Positions 54,627 to 64,000 of a DNA stretch of 64,000 bases are shown piece after piece. A program made the position numbers and the translations under genes. Within the stretch, counting starts at the first letter, position 1, and each line of letters opens with the position of its first letter. Under the pieces are notes generated by a model. The model was not told where the DNA came from. It was given only the letters and a program-made list of their open reading frames with translations, and searched no databases. The stretch is from NCBI GenBank assembly GCA_029948255.1, contig JALIZF010001778.1:124001-188000 (forward strand). The letters are read 5' to 3'. Origin of the DNA: Telmatactis stephensoni (Eukaryota; Cnidaria; Anthozoa; Actiniaria; Isophelliidae).

Positions 54627-57600
54627 ATGATGGAGAGAGAGGAAGAGTCCACAACAGCAGTATATAGTGACTTCCAGTTGGTTATTGTACAAACTGTGGC
54701 AACAGAAACTGCTGACCAAGTACGGTTACTAGTGGAGGAAAATGTTGGACGAAAACTGGAGGATTTTGCCTTGTACCATAAAAACACAGAGGTTTGGCCA
54801 GCTTACATGATAATATACTGATACTGATTTATTTATTGCATCGCCAGTTATTATTTTGTCATGTTTTTATTTCAATACAGACACAAACAGTTTTGTCTGG
54901 CAAACACAGGCATATAATAAATTATTTAATATTCTACAGCAGATCCATGTAGTAGCTATTCTTCTGCTGCCCACTCACTACCTCTACATTAAATATTTTG
55001 CTTACATCGCTCAACTCATATGTTGATTTTTGAATATTATCTGGCAAACAGCAAAAATCAGGCTTAAGGTGATGTTACACAAGTTGAATCGCAACAACGA
55101 TTTTCAGCACAACAAATGTTGCCCGTAAAGTTTATGCTGTACATGTGGAAAGTACAAAATGCAACTATTTTAAACAATATGTTTGCTTTAGTGAACAAGT
55201 TGCAAATGTTTGATATGAATTTGAAAAAAACGTTTAATGCAATATTATCAATTTGACCAAGTGTTGCACAGAAATCGACCCATGGGTCATCACCCTAAGT
55301 GGTGAATTGTACAAAAATCTAAATAATGTTATTTTTAAATATGTTAAAAGGAATGGCCTAACTGGTACCATTTTAGACCATTAATTTGTTATTGTTATAT
55401 TGCTGTTGTTGTTTTAATTTAATTTGTTGATGATGATTATGAAATTGTGATCAGAAAAATAACTTTTTTCAAGAGCATCTCTTTGAGTCCAGAAAGAAAA
55501 TAATTTTGAAAAAGATTTTGAAACTCTCAATGCTTTAATTCCATTATGGTTACTCCTACAAGTCAAGTAATTAATATTTTCTGTACTTCAGCTGGTTAAA
55601 GATAAATCCCTCCAAGAACAAGGTGTTGGTGAAGGAGTTGTGTCACTTACTGTGCATTTAAAAGGTACAATACACAGTTATGTAGGCTACCTTTGTGGAT
55701 ACATTTAGAGTTGAAGATACAAAGTTATAATATGCATTTTTACTCTTTTACTGGATCAAGGCTACAAATGCTGTGCGCACATCCAAGGCTATGTGAAAAC
55801 TAGATTAAACATGACTCAGAATTATTAGTATTAATAATTGTGAACTTTTACCTTTCTTTCTAGATACCACCAAGACCATAGAAATAGTAGGCTGTAACCC
55901 TATCCATGTATTGGAGGTGATTGGTACCAAGACAGGTAAATATGCCTCTTAATAGATTGATGTTGACTGCTCTTATATACAGATGGTCAACACGAACTTC
56001 CTTGTTCAGTGAAATTCTATTTAATATATATTCTAGTCACATTTCTGTTACATCACCAACTTTTAATACTCCAATCCATATTTTATGGCCAGTTGTTTTA
56101 TTGAATAATGAAAGTCACGGTCTTGCATTTTCCTTAGGGATAGCAACTTTATTATGCTATTTTTGTATCATGGCAATTTCTAACAGACTGTAAAAGGGAA
56201 AAACTTCATAGCACCCAGTTGATATATGTATTCATAAAATCTTTACAAGTATTCTATCGTCATTCTATCTATTGTATTATGTGTTATTGATTATATTTTA
56301 ATGAATTTATTATATCAACTGTGTGCTATGTAGGTTCTCCCAACTGTAAAAACAACATCTTAATGGCAGTTCTAAACTTTGAATGCATTACAGCACTAAC
56401 ATAGTCATGATACAGCACAGTTAGTTTCATGTTCATGTGACATTGCTCTAACTTACTAATAGAGATTGTACTCAATACAATAACAAAATATACAATCTAC
56501 TAGCAGACTAAGTTATTTTTAAAATGTTTTAAAAACTTGCAGACATACAGAAAGAAGCCAAAGAAGGTAACATTTGCTTACTGCTTGCTCATTGTCAAAA
56601 ATCCACTTTTTTTAAGTTTATGAAATAAACATCATGTAATTTTCTTTGTAGAAAACAATCCTCTGCCCTTGGTGGAAGAAACGGCATCCTCTAGTGAAAA
56701 CGACAGCCACAAAAATATACCCTTAGTTACAATAGAACAAGAAGCTATTCCCAAGAAGAGAAGAAGAACGTCAAATACTGCAGCAAAAAGTATATTAAGC
56801 ATTATTGATTCATTGACTTGTTACAAAATTATTGGACTCTATGATAAGTAGTTTGTTTGTACAGGTCCTGTCAAGTCACCCATATCACCACTGACACAGC
56901 AAGTGCCAGTCATCAGCTGTTCGTCTGCCATTGGTTAGTGTCATAGATATTACTGGGTAACAGTGTAGAATATATACCCATTGACTGAGTGAGAGGGCCG
57001 AATGGAAAAAATGTTTGGCTTGAGGTCATGCCATACGGACCGAGCACAGCGAGACCACCTTAGAAAAGCCTTCCGGCCCTGTTCATGTCACTTTTTTTAA
57101 AGGTTTTCTTAAGAGTGTGTGCAGGGACAAATAAGAGTAATATGATAATAAAGGGTTATTAACCGAGCCCGAGGTCTGTATGGGAAAATGTCAGACCGAG
57201 GTCTTGACAGTACAGACTGAATGCAGCAAGGTCTGTACAAAAAGACCGAGGTCTGATATTTTCCCATACAGACTGAGCAAACGAGATTTATTATAGCTTT
57301 GAGAATTAAGCCCCACTAAAACAATTGCCAAACGCAAACTTTTCTTTTCATCCGGGACAGCAATCCTGATATGGCAAAATACAGACCATGCATTAGCCAA
57401 TCAGAATTAAGGAAATTATCTAGCCATATAATAATATAGTGTAGCTATAAGCAACAGGCAAGGCAACAGATGACAGTCCAGTGTGCCAACAGTCCATCCA
57501 TCAACACAGACACTTGATCAAACATTTCTACTGAAAATTAAATACACGTATGGAAAACATTGAAAATATTTTAGATCAATAACTCATTTTTATTATTTTA

Positions 57601-59706
57601 CAATATTTATACTAAAATTTAGTTGGGTCTTTTACATTCCACCAACATTCAGCCAACAGATTACAAACAGGTTTTCTGCCTTCTTTAAATTACTCATCTA
57701 TATATTTTAGCAGTAATATACAGTAGTATAATGATATTTTGTCATTAGGCACCATTAAAGTTACGTACAGAAGTTGATAGAGCGTTTTTCGTATGAGTGG
57801 GAAACAGTACAGTCCGTACCGTGACCATGTCAGTACTAACAGTAATTTCTATAAAAACATTTGAAAATTCTGCCATAACCGTGCCATGGCACCGTGCAGT
57901 GACCATACTGTTTCCCAGTCATGAAAACCGCTCTAATAACTCTGGCAACTGTACAAATCAACAAAATTATTATCTGTGATAAAAAATGGTGACATTAAAT
58001 TATTAATACCAAACAATCATGAGTGCATTTCAATCATTGATATATTTATATCTATTTCAGGTTTAGAAAATGCTGTTTATAAAACTGAAGGTAAATTGAC
58101 TGTTTTCAAATGTTACTTACATGTCAGCATAAAGGAAAATTAACTTGATTATTAGATAGTTGGTGGTCGTTTGCCTGATTTTCAAGTGGTCAGGGAATAA
58201 TAAGTGGTTGATAAGTGATTGATAAGTGGTCAGTAAATGATCAATAAGTGGTCAGTAAGTGGTCGATAAGTAGTTGGTAAGTAATTGATAAGTGGTTGGT
58301 AAGTGGTCGATAAGTAGTATAAGTGGTTGGTAAGTGGTCAATAAGTGGTTGGTAAGTGGTTGATAAGTGATTGATAAGTGGTCAGTAAATGATCAATAAG
58401 TGGTCAGTAAGTGGTCGATAAGTAGTTGGTAAGTAATTGATGTGGTTGGTAAGTGGTCGATAAGTAGTATAAGTGGTTGGTAAGTGGTCAATAAGTGGTT
58501 GGTAAGTGGTTGATAAGTGATTGATAAGTGGTCAGTAAATGATCAATAAGTGGTCAGTAAGTGGTCGATAAGTACGTAGTTGGTAAGTAATTGATAAGTG
58601 CTTGGTAAGTGGTCGATAAGTAGTATAAGTGGTTGGTAAGTGGTCAATAAGTGGTTGGTAAGTGGTTGGTGAGTAGTTGATAAAGGGTCAGTAAATGGTA
58701 AGTGGCAATGAGTGGTTGGTTAGATAATGGTAATAAGTGATTGGTAAGGTAATGGTAAGATAACAGTAATAAGATGAAAGCAAGGTAATGGTAAGATGAC
58801 AGTAAGGTAATGGAAAGTGGTCAACAAAATCAGTTACCAACAACTTACTGTGCAGTGCAAATTGTTCATTATAACCATCTGAAAATCATGCTACAATTAT
58901 TAATTAAAGAATAATTTATTTATACATGATAATATTATTTGATCTTTTTAATAGTTGATACAAGTACTGAAGAGGATGATGGAAAATCACGAAGTATTGA
59001 TGGGAAAACACCAGGAAACAGATCAGGTATTTTGTTACAATTACAGTGAAAATCATTGCATGGCGACCTCCAATGTCGGTAAGATTTTGGTCTTTTTTGA
59101 TCTGTCTATCATTTTGGGGGTGGAGCTTTCACAAACTCATTCAGTGATTGATTGATTTGAAAGAAGCTCCACCCCAAACTGATTGACGGCTCAGAAAAAC
59201 CCAAAATCAAAACAAAATTTTTAATTTGCTGTTCGCGATGCAACGATTTTAGCTGTAAAGTTTTCCATTTCCTAATTCTTCCCGACGTCGTCCATTCTAG
59301 TTCATTTTCTTTTGATCCTGAAACTTATTATTTTCAATGTACAGGAAATAATGGACAGATACAGTTATGGCAATTTCTGTTAGAACTCCTGACAGATAAG
59401 TGCTGTCGCCATCTGATCATGTGGGTCGGAGAGGAAGGCGAATTCAAACTCAATGACCCAGAACAAGTAGCACAGCTTTGGGGCAAGAGAAAAAACAAAC
59501 CTGCTATGAATTATGAGAAATTAAGTCGTGCTCTGAGATACTACTATGATGGAGATATGATCCACAAAGTTCATGGCAAAAGGTTTGTGTATAAGTTCGT
59601 TTGTAACCTTAAAAACCTGTTGGGATACAGTGCAGGAGAACTGAGTAAGTTAGTAATGGAAGCAGCAGAAACTGCTGTGGAAAATGGTCCTCCATTGACA
59701 GTGTAA
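54627..59706 (+). CDS. GABPA: GABPA-like ETS transcription factor without a Pointed domain
   Basis: DNA-binding alpha subunit of GA-binding protein, a regulator of housekeeping and mitochondrial genes. Coding exons: 54627-54791, 55592-55664, 55864-55935, 56543-56566, 56652-56789, 56865-56933, 58061-58090, 58955-59026, 59345-59706. The 1,005 nt close exactly to 334 residues. The N-terminal GABPA/OST ubiquitin-like domain (about residues 10-104) contains [20 protein letters not shown] and [21 protein letters not shown] basic KKRRRT patch follows, then [20 protein letters not shown] leads into the ETS domain with [20 protein letters not shown] and [20 protein letters not shown], diagnostic of GABPA. 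The Pointed/SAM domain, usually between these two, is not found, and the protein is about 120 residues shorter than vertebrate GABPA. The second of two adjacent ATGs (54630) could also start. Confidence 0.92.
57150..57300. mobile_element. Foldback element with GAGGTCTGTATGGGAAAAT arms
   Basis: GAGGTCTGTATGGGAAAATG and its complement TATTTTCCCATACAGAC; the interior repeats AGACCGAGGTCT. GABPA intron 6. A related piece precedes it at 56995-57065. Confidence 0.65.
57779..57935. mobile_element. Foldback element with AGAGCG ends, family E
   Basis: AGAGCGTTTTTCGTATGAGT and GGGAAACAGTACAGTC are mirrored by CATACTGTTTCCCAGTCATG and AAAACCGCTCT. Related single ends (GATTTCATATGA type) occur near 13660, 17730, 38200 and 60730. 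Confidence 0.7.
58170..58885 (+). repeat. GTGGTCGATAAGTGGTTGGTAA minisatellite, family D
   Basis: About 650 bp of degenerate 10-12-bp units (AAGTGGTTGGT, AAGTGGTCGAT), with a higher-order repeat of about 130-140 bp seen three times. It is closed on the right by CAAATTGTTCATTATAACC, a diverged copy of the family D end at 23964. GABPA intron 7. Confidence 0.8.
59085..59215. repeat. Foldback in the last GABPA intron
   Basis: GATTTTGGTCTTTTTTGATC and GGGGGTGGAGCTTTCA are mirrored imperfectly by GAAGCTCCACCCCAAAC and AACCCAAAATCAAAAC. Confidence 0.6.
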
Positions 59707-60181
59707 TGAAGCAACAGGTTTACTATGTTACAGGTCAAATTTGATTCCCAGTCATTTTTAATTTGACCAAGGTTGAATTGGATTGAACCTAGGTTGATTT
59801 GTATCCTACTTACAACATTTTTATAAAGGAAGATCCCATTCATCCTCTACCATTTTTCTCTTCCCTTCTCATCATCCTTTTTTTTCTTTCTCTTCACTGT
59901 TCTACTTCTTTTTCTGTATTCTACTCGCTGTCTTTAATTTTCATTTTCTACCTACATCAATTGACTTTTTTTCTTACTTCCTACATGGAGAATTGAACGC
60001 TAGACCTACTTGCTATGTCCTTACACGTATGCATTCCACCATGAAGGATTTGGATTAAACATTTGTCATTGAACCTCTATCTCATTATACTTATAATGCT
60101 AATACTAACCCTAAATCTAATCCAAAAGTAAACAATTGTCCCTGATACTAACCCGAAACCTAACCCTTACTACCATTTTCG

Positions 60182-60597
60182 AGCTACTGTGAGCGGCAAA
60201 CTTTTTACCACGTTTGCTCAAGTATAATTTATATGAAACTTGTCAGCTTGTCTAGATAAATAACCATGTTTGAAATATCAAGCTTGTCGTCTCCAAACTT
60301 TGAATTCATTTTTCGACATTATTAAGTTGAGAAATATTTAAAAGGTGATTTGTTCACTACACTCGAAAACCTTCCTTATGATTACAAAATATTTATAAAA
60401 TACACAATTGAGAACCTAGAATGCTGAACATTTATACCAGTTGAGCAGTTGTCAAACATGACATGTTCAATGTCTGAATGTTAATTAGTAACGCAACAAA
60501 TGTGGTCGTTTATCTAGACAAATTAAAAGGTTTTACACTCGAAACAATTAATGCGGAGACAAGTTTACCATTCATGGTAGCTCAAAAATGGTAGTAA
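60182..60597. mobile_element. Foldback element downstream of GABPA
   Basis: ACTACCATTTTCGAGCTACT and its imperfect complement AGCTCAAAAATGGTAGT form the ends. Internal AACTTGTC/GACAAGTTT pairs are also inverted. Confidence 0.55.
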
Positions 60598-61498
60598 AAA
60601 CAAATTTCTACACATTTTATTTGTCACAACAAAATAACCTAGTAGATTGAAAAAAATAACCTAGGTTAAATTTAAAATTTCCTGAAATCAAATTTGACCT
60701 GTAAAAGCTATAATATGACAAAACAGATTTCATATGAGTGTAAAAAACAGTACAGCACAGTTATTGTGTGAAATAATTGGGATAGTACGCGGGCTCTGAT
60801 TGGCAAAAAACATGTTTAATGAGAGTACCAAACACACTCACATCACTTTTTTCAAATTTCTTTGTAAATTTGTGTGCTCAAACACAGAAAACAGTTTTTG
60901 ATTTCATAAAGAAAGCCTGACATTGGTGATATGATGCAGATGTGACAATTTCAAAATAACTATATCCATTTTTTCCATGTTTTTTGCTGTCATATGAGAT
61001 CTGCTGTATATAATACAAACATTTAATTCTAACAGTTAAATAATATATTATATATAGTGCTTTCTTCAATGTTTAACATTGTGTAAAATAATGTTCTGAT
61101 GTGTGGTGTAATAACTTCATTTTTGAATTCAAAAAATTAGTATTTTTTCCTTCTTTTTTTGAAATTGCCATTTTTTTGATTGCAATCTTCTCATCATTCA
61201 GATAATATTGAGTTTTTTTTTGTTATAATACAAATTATGCAGTTTGTTGTACAGTACACTTTTGACTTCAGCTGAGTAGAGCTCACTGCTGTCAGTATCT
61301 CAGAACATTATGAAAAAATGAAATGTAATATTATAATTATAATTCCTTCATTTATAACTTCTTCAGCAGAGTTCTAATATTTAATGCCTTGGCGAGCTGT
61401 AGATTTTTTTATATGCGTGTGTGATTTGACTTTGCCCTTGTAGCTTGTAAGAATGTATTTACTTTGTATAATTACACTGTATTTTTACAAATGTAGAA

Positions 61499-61504
61499 AA
61501 TAAA
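61499..61504 (+). terminator. Candidate polyadenylation signal of GABPA
   Basis: AATAAA in an AT-rich stretch about 1.8 kb after the stop, followed by a second at 61648-61653. Either would give a long 3' UTR containing the foldback at 60182. Confidence 0.35.
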
Positions 61505-61876
61505 TATTTTCATGTATAAATATCTAATTTAACTGTATAACAAGGAGACTATAACACTTGTTGATTGTATTGTAAAGGCTGAAAAGGACGCTACAGGGTG
61601 TGGTACCAGCACTCTAAATGTAACCATGGTAACAGTGTGTTATAATCAATAAAGTATAATTCATAAAGACACCTTTTCTTTGCTTTTTTGATGTATACAT
61701 AATGTATTGTTTTACCAGCAAAACACACAACAACAATTTTATCACAAAATACTTTACTAGAAAACAACTACAATTCTAAATATATATTATTATCTATATA
61801 ATTATTATCTTATATATTATTTATAATGATATTTTAAAATTTGCTTTCATTATACAAACAAAACATATAGAAAATA

Positions 61877-61886
61877 ATAATAAATT

Positions 61887-61945
<59 letters not shown>

Positions 61946-61955
61946 TTCATTTATT
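61877..61955 (+). repeat. (TTTA)n microsatellite
   Basis: About 18 nearly pure TTTA units between the convergent GABPA and ABCC genes. Confidence 0.9.
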
Positions 61956-62359
61956 GAAAGGAACTTAACATTCATGCAGTTGCATATTGTGATATGAATT
62001 ATAATAGCTTGTATTGCTAGCAGCCCCAAAACCACAGACTGCCAGTAACACAGACTATAATTATGAACAATAAATTATTGTTAGTATTGTTAGAAGTTTC
62101 TTGGAACCATTACAATGATATAGTGAGTAAAAAAATAGGGCTTATTATAAGTAAGTTTTTCATTCTTACAGTTCAATTTAGTATATTGAATATATTATTA
62201 TTTGATATTGTGACATACTTTGTTTTCAAATAATGCTATTGCTCACTGCATGTAGCTAATGTGAGCTATTTGCCTGGATACAATCTAAAGAGTGTTATAA
62301 TTATAAAATGTTTTTAGTGGCTATGGCGGTCCTACTCATTGCTATTAGGCATATATCAG

Positions 62360-62602
62360 TCTAAACAGTCTATGGTACAATAATTTGTTATAACTATGAC
62401 TATATCATGCATCATAATATGATAGTACGATAGTAATATATACTGGTATTGGATGAAATCTAAACAGTCTATAGTACAATAATTTGTTATAACTATAACT
62501 ATATCATGCATGCATCATAATATGATAGTAATATACTGACATTGGATGAAATCTAAACAGTCTGTAGTACAATTTGTAATAACTATATCATGCATCATAG
62601 TG
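62360..62602 (+). repeat. Tandem repeat of about 95 bp, 2.6 units
   Basis: Units start CTAAACAGTCTATGGTACAA at about 62362, 62460 and 62551. They differ by small indels around ATCATGCATCATAATATGAT. The third unit is truncated directly beside the ABCC stop codon. Confidence 0.8.
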
Positions 62603-62603
62603 G

Positions 62604-63691
<1,088 letters not shown>

Positions 63692-64000
63692 TTAGCTAGA
63701 ATCTTTATCCATGTCTTTTTAACATGTCTCCTGTGAGATGCATGGGTGGTTTCGGCCACTATGTCCCAGGTGTCAATAAAAGTGAACAGGACTAGCCTTC
63801 AGTTGGTTCCTTGACTCAGAAACCATAACAGTGGTCTGCAAGTCTAAGATGAAACAGGTAAGCTGTGCCTCTGTGTCTATTTATCAATTAGACAACAGAA
63901 AGCCACGCGCCCATGGCATTATAGATGAGAGAAAATATAAAGAACGAGTAACAAACATAAGAGTGTCACAAGGCGTAGTCAACCAGAATGCTTTGCGTAC

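Overview
The window is nuclear DNA from an animal, AT-rich, with spliced genes whose short exons are bounded by GT-AG introns of roughly 70 bp to 2 kb. Six recognisable host genes are present, with repeats in almost every intron and intergenic space. The mixture of conserved metazoan genes and dense foldback elements points to a marine invertebrate. The repeat types and one zinc-finger fragment remind me of anthozoan cnidarians, but a sponge cannot be excluded and I do not name a species.

Layout. 23-10046 (minus): N-terminal part of a RANBP2/Nup358 nucleoporin gene, 22 exons, cut by the left edge. 12646-27872 (plus): nicastrin (gamma-secretase subunit), 21 exons. 29587-31163 (minus): TMEM256-like small membrane protein, 5 exons. 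It shares a 93-bp divergent promoter with POLD3 (31257-40305, plus, 18 exons), and that promoter holds a perfect E2F-type site. 40306-48100: a repeat-rich block with a satellite split by a 3.46-kb nested inverted-repeat element. 48152-50301 (plus): ETS1/2-like transcription factor. 54627-59706 (plus): GABPA-like ETS factor. 62604-63670 (minus): C-terminal exons of an ABCC/MRP transporter cut by the right edge.

The exon sets were checked by phase. TMEM256, POLD3 and GABPA close perfectly in frame (118, 533 and 334 codons). Nicastrin and the ETS1/2-like gene close perfectly only if one surplus base is ignored in each (728 and 432 codons). RANBP2 shows a similar single-base break.

The most interesting material is the mobile DNA. 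A 1,161-bp terminal-inverted-repeat (TIR) element at 42010-43170 has an exact 9-bp target duplication. It carries, facing inward from its two ends, the start of a RecQ-like helicase reading frame and a C2C2 zinc-finger-like protein, which suggests an internal-deletion derivative of a larger helicase-bearing transposon. About 1.6 kb away, a 27-bp palindrome with the same outer 8 bp sits inside one unit of a satellite, also with an exact 9-bp duplication, and neighbouring units supply the empty site. Three copies of another TIR family likewise show 9-bp flanking duplications. Two ETS genes lie side by side, and the GABPA-like one has no visible Pointed domain.
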